From positions 310,001 through 374,000 of the forward strand of contig CALJNB010000005.1 of assembly GCA_937981985.1 (NCBI GenBank): DNA of 64,000 bases, in the 5' to 3' direction. Both the position numbers and the translations under genes were made by a program. Position 1 is the first letter of the stretch, and each line of letters begins with the position of its first letter. Source of the stretch: an uncultured bacterium (GTDB lineage: Bacteria > Myxococcota_A > Bradymonadia > Bradymonadales > Bradymonadaceae). The notes beneath the pieces are model-generated. The model saw nothing but the letters and a program-made list of their open reading frames with translations. It ran no database searches and had not been told where the DNA came from. Of this stretch, positions 35,732-46,895 are shown piece after piece.

Positions 35732-35923
35732 CTAGATAGCGGGGTGGGCTAACCACCAAACCAAGAAATCTCGATATCCTTTTACGTAAGCTGCTACGGC
35801 TAGAAGTGAAAGTGCCGCCCCGAAGCTCATCAAAGTAAAAATGATGATGTATTCGGTCATAGCGATACCAGACTCGTCCCAGTGTAGACGGGAAAATAGG
35901 GTCTTTTGTGCTTCTTTTTTCAT
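35732..35923 (-). CDS. Flp-type pilin-like small membrane protein
   Basis: A 63-residue protein from ATG 35923 (GAG upstream; TTG 35941 is an in-frame alternative). A polar leader ending DESG precedes IAMTEYIIIFTLMSFGAAL, again with the Thr-Glu-Tyr signature of type IVb pilins, and a C-terminal aromatic tail YRDFLVWWLAHPAI that is unusual for the family. It is upstream of the shorter pilin and in the same orientation, probably co-transcribed. The differing tail suggests a minor pilin or tip subunit; this is inference. Confidence 0.8.
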   Translation of the reverse strand: MKKEAQKTLFSRLHWDESGIAMTEYIIIFTLMSFGAALSLLAVAAYVKGYRDFLVWWLAHPAI

Positions 35924-35941
35924 AGTTAGCTCGTTATTCAA

Positions 35942-35974
35942 ACAATATCAAATAAAGAATCTTGCAGCAAGTAT
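35942..35974 (-). promoter_or_regulatory. Possible promoter of the pilin pair
   Basis: Minus-strand TTGCTG and TATTGT are separated by 17 bases just upstream of the pilin-like gene. The match to consensus is moderate. Confidence 0.35.
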
Positions 35975-36145
35975 TGAGAGTCACTTTTCCTATTTGAACG
36001 TTCTATTGCGCGATATTGAGGCGAAACCGCAATCTTGAGAACCAAAGTTAGTCGTGCACAACTGATCGTTTTTGCGTTTGATTTTATTTGGAAGGAGGCT
36101 AAGGCCGAATTGACAGGCAAGGACTTTCTTTTTACAGACCCTACC

Positions 36146-39100
36146 ATGAATACCTATCCTATTTCGAAAATCATCAAAGAGTGTCAGGACAAACCGCAAC
36201 GTATCCTTGAAATCGTTTGCTATTCACATGCATTGCGTGCTGCTCTTTTGAGCGATCTAGCAGAGCGCACCGAAAAAACGTGGACCGTGATCGCACCCAA
36301 TCGCAAGGTGGCAAGAAGACTGGCTCAGGATATTCAACTCTTTGTCGACCCCAGCGAATTGATCGTAATTCCTGAATTTGATGTAGGCCCCTATCATCGC
36401 GTTTCTTCGGACCGAAAGACCGAAATGGATCGTCTAGCGATTTTTGAAAAAATTACGCGCGGAGAAATACGGGTTATCATAACGTCTTTATCGGCCGTCG
36501 CGCGTAAAACTATTCCCAAGGACGATTTAATCGCCCGAACCCGAACTCTCAAAGTCGAAGACCTAATTGAAGATGAATCATGGCGCGCCTATCTCGTTGG
36601 AAACGGCTATACAGAATCTCATAACGTAGAAGACCCAGGAACCTTCGCGATTCACGGAGATATCGTCGACGTATTCTCACCTGCACATTCTCATCCAATG
36701 CGTTTGGAACGTTGGGGCGACGAAATTGCTTCGATAAAAAGTTATAATCCAACTACTCAACGAACGATTGAAGAAGAAGATACCATTGTAATTGTTCCGG
36801 TACGATCTGAAAATTACAATTCTGAGGGACGCTCGACAATGCGTTCTAAATTAAAAAGTGTTTCCAAAACACTTGGGGCATCACCGCAACGCCTTCGTGA
36901 TATGTTGGCTGACATTCGCGCGGGGCTTCATTTCGTCGGTATCGATGCCGTCTTGCCCGCCTTTCATGAGTCTCTCGAAAGCCCTCTTAATTATCTACCT
37001 TTGGATAGTTCCATTGTCCTTTTTGAGCCTGAACAATGTTTTGAAGCGCTCGAAAACCTTCACGGACGCCGAAAAAAAGAATATCAGGTTGCGATTGATG
37101 AAGATGAATTTGTCTTTCCGCCCGATGCATATTATCTGAGCCTCGCTGAATTCGAAACGATATTGGAAACCAGTCCTGGGAAAATTTACTTACGCGCTCT
37201 TGATATCGAGGGTGCGAATAAGAATACGATTACAGTTGTAAGAAGTTTTACTATTAAAGCGCTATCAAATGATGTCGTTGTCCAGAAAAGGATGGCGGCT
37301 GGAAACGTCGAGGCGACAATTGACGCAATGCAGAGCGACCTTGCAGCCTGGAAAGATACTTTTGGTCGAATATGTTTTACGTGTAAGACCGTTGCGCAGA
37401 TGGAGCGCTTAGAGCGCGTACTTCGTTTTTCTGGACACGATTCAATGCGTCTTGAACCGCCTCTCGTGGTTTCGGAGCCTCTTGCACCCCCAACTGATTT
37501 GATCGAAATTTATCATGCGGATTTAGAAGAGGGCTTTCGTTCAGAACAGTTGAGTGTTGCCGTGATTTCGGACTATGAGCTCTTTGGAAAAAAAGTTCGT
37601 GTTAAGAAAGCTTCAGAAGAGTATCAGGACCGCGTAGAAATTAATAATTTCAAAGATTTAGCTCCTGGCGATTTAGTGGTTCACGTTGACTTCGGTATCG
37701 GACGCTATCACGGCCTAGAGAGAAAAACGGTCGGCGAGGTTGTCGCAGACTTCCTCTATATCGAATACGCAGGGGGGGACAAACTTTTCATTCCGGTTTT
37801 TAGGCTTGCTAGAATTCAAAAATATATTGGCAACTCTGAAAGCATGCGGCTCGATAAAATGGGTGGGACCTCTTGGGAAAAAACCAAGGAGAAGGTCAAA
37901 GAAAATATCCGCGAAGTTGCCGGAGAGCTTATTGAACTATACGCTCAGCGAGAACTTCAAAGAGGGATTCAATTTTCAGAGCCGGGCGAGATTTTCTACG
38001 ATTTCGTAGATGATTTTCCGTATGAGGAAACACCTGATCAGCAACGCGCGATCGATGAAACTATCGCGGATATGCAGCGCATTCGTCCAATGGATAGACT
38101 TGTGTGTGGCGATGTTGGCTTCGGTAAAACTGAAGTAGCAATACGTGCTGCGATGAAAGCGGTTGAGGACGGTAGACAGGTCGCTGTTTTGGTGCCGACC
38201 ACGATTCTAGCCGAACAGCACGTTAGGTCGTTTCGTGAACGTTTAGATCCCTTCGGTGTTCGAGTTGAAGGCTTAAGCCGGTTCCGAACTCGCAAACAAA
38301 GTAATCAAATTATAGAGGCGGCGGCGGCTGGAAAGGTGGATGTTCTTGTGGGTACCCATCGTCTTCTTTCTAAAGATATTCAGTTTCGAAACGTTGGACT
38401 TTTAATCGTTGACGAAGAACAACGTTTTGGTGTGAAGCATAAAGAACAGCTGAAAAAATTTAGAACCAACGTCGATTCACTTACCCTGACGGCGACACCG
38501 ATCCCGAGAACATTACAGATGAGTCTTTTGGGAATTCGTGATTTATCGATCATTTCGACGCCGCCTCACGAACGTCTTGAGGTTCGTACACATATCGCTC
38601 GATTTAACGATACAATTATTCGAGACGCAATTGTGCGCGAAATCTCTCGAGGTGGCCAAGTCTTTTTCCTTCATAATCGCGTCAAAACGATTATGGAAAT
38701 GAAAAAACATTTAGAAGAATTGATTCCTGAAGCAAGAATCGCTGTGGGTCACGGACAGATGGGGGAATCGGAGTTGGAAGACGTGATGGTGTCCTACGTC
38801 AATAATGAAACAAACGTTTTATTGTGCACAACCATCATTGAGAGCGGTTTGGACATTCCAAATGCAAATACGATTATTATCAATCGCGCAGATAAATTTG
38901 GTTTGGCGCAGTTGTATCAACTTCGTGGGCGCGTTGGTCGCGGTAAAGAGCGTGCCTATGCTTATCTCCTCATTCCGGCTCAGGGAAAATTGAACGATGA
39001 TGCCGAAAAACGACTTCATGTTATTCAAACCTTTACCGCCTTAGGTTCCGGATTCAACGTCGCAACTTATGATCTTGAACTTCGTGGTGCCGGTAATCTT

Positions 39101-39658
39101 TTAAGCAATAGCCAATCTGGGCACGTGGCCGCGGTAGGTTTGGATCTCTATACAGAACTCATGGAAGAGGCTGTTGCCGAACTTCGCGGACAAGAAGGGA
39201 GCGCGAAGATCGAGCCGGAAGTGATGCTCCCCATCCCGGCCTATATTCCAGAAGGATATGTTCAAGATAATTCCTTACGTTTGATTTTTTATAAGCGGTT
39301 TTCTTTGGTGAATAATATTGATGAGCTTAACGAGCTTATCATTGAACTTGAAGATCGTTTCGGTGAGGTACCCACCGAGATTCGGAATTTGAAGGATGTT
39401 GTCCATATCAAAATCGGCTTGGTAGATATCTGCGCCATTAAACTCGACGTTTCTGTTTCGACGCTTGTCTTGGAACTCGACAAATCCAGTACTATTCGTC
39501 CCGACTTGGTTATAGATTGGGTCGCGAAGAGTGGAGGTCGGGCTCGAATAAGGCCGGGTATGAAGATGGTTGTAAGCCTCACGCCAAATGAGTCCGCAAA
39601 CCCTGCTCGAACGGCGATGCAAATCGTCCAACAACTTCAGTCTATGAAAGCAAAATAG
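36146..39658 (+). CDS. mfd: Transcription-repair coupling factor Mfd
   Basis: A DNA translocase that removes RNA polymerase stalled at lesions and recruits UvrA. From ATG 36146 the protein has 1170 residues, normal for Mfd; TTG 36035 and 36110 are in-frame alternatives with better upstream purines. Domains in order: UvrB-homology part at the N-terminus (EFDVGPYHRVSSDRKTEM), the CarD-like polymerase-interaction domain (APGDLVVHVDFGIGRYHGL), the RecG-like helicase with Walker A CGDVGFGKTEVA, DEEQRFGV box and TATPIPRTLQ, QLRGRVGRG, and the C-terminal TRCF domain. The gene is divergent from the pilins and appears single. Confidence 0.97.
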   Translation: MNTYPISKIIKECQDKPQRILEIVCYSHALRAALLSDLAERTEKTWTVIAPNRKVARRLAQDIQLFVDPSELIVIPEFDVGPYHRVSSDRKTEMDRLAIFEKITRGEIRVIITSLSAVARKTIPKDDLIARTRTLKVEDLIEDESWRAYLVGNGYTESHNVEDPGTFAIHGDIVDVFSPAHSHPMRLERWGDEIASIKSYNPTTQRTIEEEDTIVIVPVRSENYNSEGRSTMRSKLKSVSKTLGASPQRLRDMLADIRAGLHFVGIDAVLPAFHESLESPLNYLPLDSSIVLFEPEQCFEALENLHGRRKKEYQVAIDEDEFVFPPDAYYLSLAEFETILETSPGKIYLRALDIEGANKNTITVVRSFTIKALSNDVVVQKRMAAGNVEATIDAMQSDLAAWKDTFGRICFTCKTVAQMERLERVLRFSGHDSMRLEPPLVVSEPLAPPTDLIEIYHADLEEGFRSEQLSVAVISDYELFGKKVRVKKASEEYQDRVEINNFKDLAPGDLVVHVDFGIGRYHGLERKTVGEVVADFLYIEYAGGDKLFIPVFRLARIQKYIGNSESMRLDKMGGTSWEKTKEKVKENIREVAGELIELYAQRELQRGIQFSEPGEIFYDFVDDFPYEETPDQQRAIDETIADMQRIRPMDRLVCGDVGFGKTEVAIRAAMKAVEDGRQVAVLVPTTILAEQHVRSFRERLDPFGVRVEGLSRFRTRKQSNQIIEAAAAGKVDVLVGTHRLLSKDIQFRNVGLLIVDEEQRFGVKHKEQLKKFRTNVDSLTLTATPIPRTLQMSLLGIRDLSIISTPPHERLEVRTHIARFNDTIIRDAIVREISRGGQVFFLHNRVKTIMEMKKHLEELIPEARIAVGHGQMGESELEDVMVSYVNNETNVLLCTTIIESGLDIPNANTIIINRADKFGLAQLYQLRGRVGRGKERAYAYLLIPAQGKLNDDAEKRLHVIQTFTALGSGFNVATYDLELRGAGNLLSNSQSGHVAAVGLDLYTELMEEAVAELRGQEGSAKIEPEVMLPIPAYIPEGYVQDNSLRLIFYKRFSLVNNIDELNELIIELEDRFGEVPTEIRNLKDVVHIKIGLVDICAIKLDVSVSTLVLELDKSSTIRPDLVIDWVAKSGGRARIRPGMKMVVSLTPNESANPARTAMQIVQQLQSMKAK

Positions 39659-39915
39659 CTAAGACCTCAGTGCGTCGCAGGAACTCGCAAACGTAAAAAA
39701 GAAAGCGGTATAAGAAGACACAATGTGGGGACCAGACTCATAATCCAAACGAAGATTAACTCCTCTCAATTGTACAAGCGAAAAAACGCCTTTTATGGAT
39801 CAAGGGAGCATCGGGTTGGAATAGCGAAGAATAAGCTTATCAAAATCAGGAGAGTAAAAGACGGATTGAAAGGGCAATCTAGGATCACACTCCAGATGGA
39901 TTGGATGCTCGACGC

Positions 39916-42114
39916 TCAACACTTTTGGAAAGCACCTTTAAGTTTTTCCACCGGCGAGTCGTCATCACAAATAATCAGATTGAGGCTGCCGATCTTACCG
40001 AGCTGTGCCTGCTTCCAAAGTTTTCGATATTCATCATTCGAAATTCGATTCAAGTATCGAAGGTTGTTTAAGATGTGTTCAATTTTTTCAACGCGACCCG
40101 CGGCTATTTTTCCTTGATCAATCTGGCGTCCGAAGCGGGCGGGGCTGGGAAGAATCGACCCTAAGAGTGCAACTTCTGCGACCGATAAGTTTGCAAGAGG
40201 CCGTTGAAAATAATGTTCTGATGCCTCAGAAATTCCCGTGATCCCGGTGCCCCAAGAAGCGATGTTTAGATAGATTTCGAGAATCCTAATTTTATCTAAT
40301 TCCGATTCAAGCCGCCAGGTGAGGTACATCTCTTGAAGTTTACGAGAAGCGGTTCGTTTTCCACTTAAAAAAATATTTTTCGAAACTTGCTGGCTGATAG
40401 TACTGGCCCCCCTTTCCAACCGACCCACTTTGATATTATGTACCATCGCACGCTTTATTCCCGCCCAATCAAATCCTGGGTGGCTGAAAAAACTGGCGTC
40501 TTCGGCAGCGGTTATTGTATGGGCGACGAAGTCTGGTACCGAGGACAATGCGATCCAGTTCTTATATCCCTCAATCGATCCGGTTCTGATGCGATCAATA
40601 TCTCCCTGACTACCGTCCTTGAGCACTTTAACTGTTCCAAAAATATCTCCGTCAAGAAATAGATTTTCTGGAAAGGCGCTATGTCCGCCAATGGTGAGTT
40701 GAAAACCAAAATCACCGTCGATATTGGCATCGTTAATAACTTTGGTCATTGATTTGGGAAGTGCATCTCGAATAACCACCGCGTTTAAGCGCGGAGCATT
40801 AACGTGACCATTGAACGACACTCCATTCTGCGCGTCTACGATATTACCCTCAAAAAAAACGGGGTCGCTGGCCTCAAGTTCCACGCTCGCGTCGTCAAAC
40901 GAGATCGCCCGACCGTCGAGATCAATGAGAGCGTTTCCAAGTAATTTCATTTGCGGGAAGGTCACTGGGTCTTTGGCGATATGACCGACTTCAATAGTCA
41001 CTTGATTGAGTTTTAATCTACTTCGTAAATTAAAGTGGTTGAGGCGTAGATGATATTCTACATCGAGTGTGCCCGAAACCGACTTGGCATGTCCGTACTT
41101 ACTGAGTGGGTTTAGGGTATCCCACGCTCGTAGATCGAAATCCGTGGCCAGGAGTTTTAAGTTGAGTTGGTCGTCATAATTCCATCGCGCATCAATTTTT
41201 CCGCCGGTGAGTTCGCTAATCGTAATACGTCCCTCAGATGTACGTTTCTCGATATTCACCAGTACTCGCCAATCTATAATCCTAGCCGGAAAGTCGCCAT
41301 AAACGACTTCGCCGAAAATAAGTTCTAAGTTTTTCCCACTTCGAACGAGATCTACGTGATCGACATTCAATTTTTGCGATTTGAATTCAAGTTCGAGGTC
41401 GTAGAGTCGAGCCTTTCTTTGACAGCTAGGGCAAAAGGAAAATTTCTTTAAACTGACGTTTGCTGTGACAGGGAAATCAAACCACTCGTCCAATTGTGTT
41501 TTCTTTTCTGGCAATAATTTGAAGGCCTTACCATTATAACTCAGGATCGAATCGATTTTATCTGGAGTGCGAGCGAACCCTTTGAACCCAACAACTTCTC
41601 GCCCTAAGAAATCAACATCAAGTGTTAGGATTTCGAAATCGCCCTTTAATTTTTCATGTGTAAATTTCGTGTTTTCGAATCGGATGGTCCGTTGAAGACG
41701 GGCTTCTTTTTTTGGACTTTTCCGGTTTTCAGTCGTGTTGTTGGCAATTTGTTTTTTTTCTGTTTTTGTATTTTTTTCGAGTGAGGGATTGGCACTAATA
41801 TGGGCGTTCTTAATGAGAATATCGCCGAGCTCTAATCCTCCCGCGAGGGTTGGCCTAAGAACTATTTTTTCGGCGTACACTTCCAAGGTAACGCCCTTTT
41901 TAGGGGCTTTGACCGCGACGTTTTTTAGTGCGATGGAAAAGAACCCGGCGGGTTCCATTCCTTCAATTTCTATTTCGAAATTATGTTGTTTTGCGAGGTG
42001 TTCTACTCGGTTTTTTACAAAGGAACCGGCAATAAGTTCGCTTCGTCCGAGGTAGAGCGCGACGAAAAGCGTACCTACTAATCCCACCACCAATGTTGGT
42101 TTAAACCGAACCAA
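39916..42114 (-). CDS. GT51 peptidoglycan glycosyltransferase with AsmA-like region
   Basis: A 732-residue inner-membrane protein with an N-terminal anchor (PTLVVGLVGTLFVALYLG). Residues about 30-510 form a long beta-rich region with features of AsmA-like lipid-transport proteins (GSFVKNRVEHLAKQ, many alternating strands, FDDASVEL). Residues about 515-690 are a family 51 glycosyltransferase, which polymerises lipid II into glycan: AAEDASFFSHPGFDW with the catalytic Glu, RGASTISQQVSKN, and KLQEMYLTWRLE and IYLNIASWG motifs. No transpeptidase domain follows, so it is monofunctional, like MtgA, but far larger. Convergent with mfd. Confidence 0.88.
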   Translation of the reverse strand: MVRFKPTLVVGLVGTLFVALYLGRSELIAGSFVKNRVEHLAKQHNFEIEIEGMEPAGFFSIALKNVAVKAPKKGVTLEVYAEKIVLRPTLAGGLELGDILIKNAHISANPSLEKNTKTEKKQIANNTTENRKSPKKEARLQRTIRFENTKFTHEKLKGDFEILTLDVDFLGREVVGFKGFARTPDKIDSILSYNGKAFKLLPEKKTQLDEWFDFPVTANVSLKKFSFCPSCQRKARLYDLELEFKSQKLNVDHVDLVRSGKNLELIFGEVVYGDFPARIIDWRVLVNIEKRTSEGRITISELTGGKIDARWNYDDQLNLKLLATDFDLRAWDTLNPLSKYGHAKSVSGTLDVEYHLRLNHFNLRSRLKLNQVTIEVGHIAKDPVTFPQMKLLGNALIDLDGRAISFDDASVELEASDPVFFEGNIVDAQNGVSFNGHVNAPRLNAVVIRDALPKSMTKVINDANIDGDFGFQLTIGGHSAFPENLFLDGDIFGTVKVLKDGSQGDIDRIRTGSIEGYKNWIALSSVPDFVAHTITAAEDASFFSHPGFDWAGIKRAMVHNIKVGRLERGASTISQQVSKNIFLSGKRTASRKLQEMYLTWRLESELDKIRILEIYLNIASWGTGITGISEASEHYFQRPLANLSVAEVALLGSILPSPARFGRQIDQGKIAAGRVEKIEHILNNLRYLNRISNDEYRKLWKQAQLGKIGSLNLIICDDDSPVEKLKGAFQKC

Positions 42115-42220
42115 GTTAAATCCTCCTTATCTACTAAGAAATCTACTTCACGAGGCAAAATTGTCCACTTTACCGACTAATGGCTGAGATTCAGGTTCAA
42201 CGTTAAAAATAGGATTGTTG

Positions 42221-43684
42221 TTATAATGCGGCAATCGTTTCATCGAGCCATTTCGTACGTGCGCTAATCCACTCTTTTAGATAGGTGATTTCCTCAGCGT
42301 GGGTATCGCCGATAAAATTATTCGGCCAAACATACATCCCTAAAATCGGCCAAGCGTCAAAATTTGAATTTACCGCATTGGTCGTCTTCAAGATAGCGAT
42401 ATAAGTATCGATCTTCTGGAAAATTGTAGAATTAGATAAGGTCTCCTCTCTCAATTTAGCCCATCGAACTTGTAATTTTGAAGTAAACGCCGGGTCTTCC
42501 ATTAATCGATTCCACCAAAAAGGAATGACCACGCCATGCGAAATACACCGGTCGTTGAAAGTATAGGCCCAAATATCCGTGTCTCCTCCGTTGCAATAAT
42601 CGGCGTTTCCAAAAGCTAGATTGAAATCCCAGATAGGTCCCATTTTTAATTTTTCGTTTTTATCTTTATGCATGTACATACTGATTCGATATCCATCCAC
42701 ATTGTTGGATAATTCGTTCAAGATGAAAAAGTCGATGAAGCTATCGACGTCCACATAGGCCGCATATCCAGTCTGGGGATCTGTAAAGTTATTGGATGCC
42801 AGGGCACTTTCGAAATCGTTAATATAGCCGGCGATATATTCTTTTTGTTCGGATGTGATGTCTTCAGGTTTGGGATAGTCATAGAGGAATTTTATAGTTT
42901 TCCCGGTTCCATCAAGTGAGGTTGTGTATTCGGAGGTGAACGAGTTTTGATTCGTGAAACCTCCATTATTATTTTTATCAATTTTTATAATGTATCCGCC
43001 GGTAATATTTTCACCTGAGTTTTCGTTAATTGTTAGTCGGTCTATATCAATTCGATTTTTGTCGCGTTTTAACTTTTCCATGAAAACATAGACGCCTTTT
43101 TCTTCACCATTTATTGTAAGTTCGGCAAATTGGGTTCGGCTGGCATAGCGATCCATATCACGAGCTAGATCATAAATGAGGCGGTTACGGATGAGGCTCT
43201 TATCGCTATAAGGACCGTGCAGGATCCAATCTTCTTCTTCTTCAGGCATTCCCAATAGGGAAACATCTGTGTCCTCTCCAGCGACGTCCCAGGTTTCCAC
43301 GCCGTAGGATTTCTTTGGAAAGTTTTGTGAAGAGGAGCCTCTAATTTCGATTCCTATTTTCCCGGTGTGGACGACCTGGCCATCGGTTGTGATAGTCAGA
43401 CTCGCATTAACTTTGGGTTCATTGGGGATTTCGGAGTTATTCGTATCTATGGAAATTTCGCTGGCCGATACTTCAAGAGGCGTTTGCGAACCGTCTTCTT
43501 CAATGCCTTGGTCTAGTTCTGGCACGAGGCCGGAGTCCTCTTGAAGGCTTTGGTCTGATTCAAAGCCCGCATCTGCTTGAGCCTGATCTGCGGAATCCTT
43601 CGTGCAACCCAACGCCGTGAGCAATAGAATGAGTAGAAGGTAATTAAGATAATGACGGGGTGATGATTCGTTCGCTTTTAACAT
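42221..43684 (-). CDS. CotH-kinase-fold lipoprotein
   Basis: A 487-residue lipoprotein with signal LNYLLLILLLTALGC (Cys27) and an acidic linker (residues 30-75). The rest is a CotH domain: GIEIRGSSSQNFPKKSYG, DWILHGPYSDKSLIRNRL, NGEEKGVYVFMEKLKRDKNRI and the active-site region LNELSNNVDGYRISMY with MGPIWDFNLAFGN. CotH proteins are atypical kinases phosphorylating surface proteins in spore coats and are also found in secreted proteins of bacteria and fungi. Here the lipid anchor puts it in the periplasm or on the surface. There is no strong ribosome site at ATG 43684. Substrate unknown. Confidence 0.92.
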   Translation of the reverse strand: MLKANESSPRHYLNYLLLILLLTALGCTKDSADQAQADAGFESDQSLQEDSGLVPELDQGIEEDGSQTPLEVSASEISIDTNNSEIPNEPKVNASLTITTDGQVVHTGKIGIEIRGSSSQNFPKKSYGVETWDVAGEDTDVSLLGMPEEEEDWILHGPYSDKSLIRNRLIYDLARDMDRYASRTQFAELTINGEEKGVYVFMEKLKRDKNRIDIDRLTINENSGENITGGYIIKIDKNNNGGFTNQNSFTSEYTTSLDGTGKTIKFLYDYPKPEDITSEQKEYIAGYINDFESALASNNFTDPQTGYAAYVDVDSFIDFFILNELSNNVDGYRISMYMHKDKNEKLKMGPIWDFNLAFGNADYCNGGDTDIWAYTFNDRCISHGVVIPFWWNRLMEDPAFTSKLQVRWAKLREETLSNSTIFQKIDTYIAILKTTNAVNSNFDAWPILGMYVWPNNFIGDTHAEEITYLKEWISARTKWLDETIAAL

Positions 43685-43782
43685 CTAAAGTCTATTGTCC
43701 GGGGCCATTTTTCGTGAGTGTTCGTAGGATTCAATGATGCAAAATTTATGAATAAGTCACAAACGAAAGGCTTTAATGAAAA

Positions 43783-43800
43783 TAGGCCAAATCTGGCCTA
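43783..43800. repeat. Perfect inverted repeat upstream of thiC
   Basis: TAGGCCA, a four-base loop, then TGGCCTA, in the 252-base gap between the CotH gene and thiC. No T run follows, so it is not a plain terminator. It could be an operator or part of a leader structure. Confidence 0.55.
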
Positions 43801-43921
43801 GAATAACTTAAAATCTTGCTGGGGGGCGCAAAATATCATTCGTCTTCAATTTTGCTCGATAATCTATTTATTCGGCTGGATAATTCGGGTACCAAGTGTG
43901 TGGTTCTCGAACCCGAATTAA

Positions 43922-45625
<1,704 letters not shown>

Positions 45626-45675
45626 GGGCCAGCTTGGATTGCTGCCGTTTAAATCTGAACACACAAACTAATAAG

Positions 45676-45705
45676 AAGGGCTTCGTTTTTACGAAGCCTT
45701 TTTTC
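45676..45705 (+). terminator. Rho-independent terminator of thiC
   Basis: GGCTTCGT, a TTTT loop and ACGAAGCC make a perfect 8-bp stem, followed by a T-rich run of six. Confidence 0.93.
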
Positions 45706-45785
45706 TGTTCCCACTTAAGGCTCACTATTCAGTGTGTCCTTTCTATATCTGTCTAGGAAACAGTCAGCGCTCCCCAACTAATACC

Positions 45786-46253
45786 TTAGAAGTGTGTCAA
45801 TAGGGGGCGTGATGGAGAGCTTGGCATGAAGGGCCAAGGTATCGCGAAAAAGATGAGAACCAACGCAATCGTAAACCACAAAGCTATAGTCTTGAATTTG
45901 CCGGCGTTGGTTTCTTTGCGTTTACTTCTTACCGAGCCGATGGTGATTACCACGATTGCGGCCACCATTATCAATGCGTGCGAAACTGCAAAGTATCTAA
46001 TTTCTTTGATTGCCATGGACCCATTCGGGTCCGCTATGAATGCTGCAACTAGCGGACTGAAGAAATAGACTAAAAGCCCAACAACGCCTTGGATGTGTGC
46101 AACGGTGACGGTAAACAATCGTACCTTGGAATCCATGAGTGAATAGTCACTTCTGGAGAGCCATCCTTTGTAGGCCTTAAATAGCGTAAAAACGAGGCCG
46201 ATCAATAAGAGCCATCGAACGAGAGAATGAACAAATAAGAGAATGTGGAACAT
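45786..46253 (-). CDS. Four-helix membrane protein of unknown function
   Basis: A 155-residue integral membrane protein. ATG 46253 is preceded by AAGGA at ideal spacing and begins the first membrane helix (MFHILLFVHSLVRWLLLIGL); the longer frame to 46385 lacks a ribosome site. Four hydrophobic segments follow the pattern H-x6-H in the first and VAHIQGVVGLLVYFFSP in the second, which recalls small haem-binding or cytochrome b561-like four-helix proteins, but haem binding is only a guess. It is divergent from the acetyltransferase at 46376. Confidence 0.8.
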   Translation of the reverse strand: MFHILLFVHSLVRWLLLIGLVFTLFKAYKGWLSRSDYSLMDSKVRLFTVTVAHIQGVVGLLVYFFSPLVAAFIADPNGSMAIKEIRYFAVSHALIMVAAIVVITIGSVRSKRKETNAGKFKTIALWFTIALVLIFFAIPWPFMPSSPSRPLLTHF

Positions 46254-46375
46254 TTTAATCCTTCGGTACAATTTCATCCCTATATCAGATGAAAAACCGC
46301 ACTTCCAGATTGATATATTGGGACGATACAATGATAATTTGACATCCACACGTCGAATCCATTTTTGGAAAGAAT

Positions 46376-46846
46376 TTGAAAACAACTATCATTGAAGTTT
46401 TAGGTGAATCTAGGAAAGCTCAGATTTCTAACGACGTCTTACGCGACTTACCCGATTGGTTTGGTATTGAAGAATCCATCCTCGCATATATTGTGGGTTG
46501 TAAATCCATGCCGATGTACGCGATATATGAAAATGAAAGCGCGATTAGCTTTGTTTCCCTGAAAACACATTTTAAGACTTCGTGCGAATTATACGTACTC
46601 GGTGTTTTGAAGAAGTTCCACAGACAAGGTTTAGGAAAACAACTCATATCGTATGCCGAAGAAGAAGTCCGGAAAAAGGGGGTTAAATATATGACGGTGA
46701 AGACCTTGTCGGCGGGACGACCGAACGCGTTCTACGATAAGACGCGCGCATTCTATTTGGGCATCGGATATGAACCTTTGGAGGAATTCGAAACGCTTTG
46801 GGACGAGTCGAATCCCTGCTTATTGATGATTAAATCGTTCTGTTGA
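46376..46846 (+). CDS. GNAT-family N-acetyltransferase
   Basis: A 156-residue acetyl-CoA-dependent acetyltransferase starting at TTG 46376. The acetyl-CoA-binding motif A is clear: LGVLKKFHRQGLGKQLISYAEEEV (R/Q-x-x-G-x-G core), preceded by the strand FVSLKTHF and followed by AFYLGIGYEPLEEF typical of the C-terminal motif. Substrate (small molecule, antibiotic or protein N-terminus) is not deducible. It stands alone, flanked by the divergent membrane protein and a convergent Cys-rich lipoprotein gene. Confidence 0.9.
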   Translation: MKTTIIEVLGESRKAQISNDVLRDLPDWFGIEESILAYIVGCKSMPMYAIYENESAISFVSLKTHFKTSCELYVLGVLKKFHRQGLGKQLISYAEEEVRKKGVKYMTVKTLSAGRPNAFYDKTRAFYLGIGYEPLEEFETLWDESNPCLLMIKSFC

Positions 46847-46895
46847 AATACAACAAGTAAGTACAGTTACGATATGTGGAATGGCGGTTTACAAA

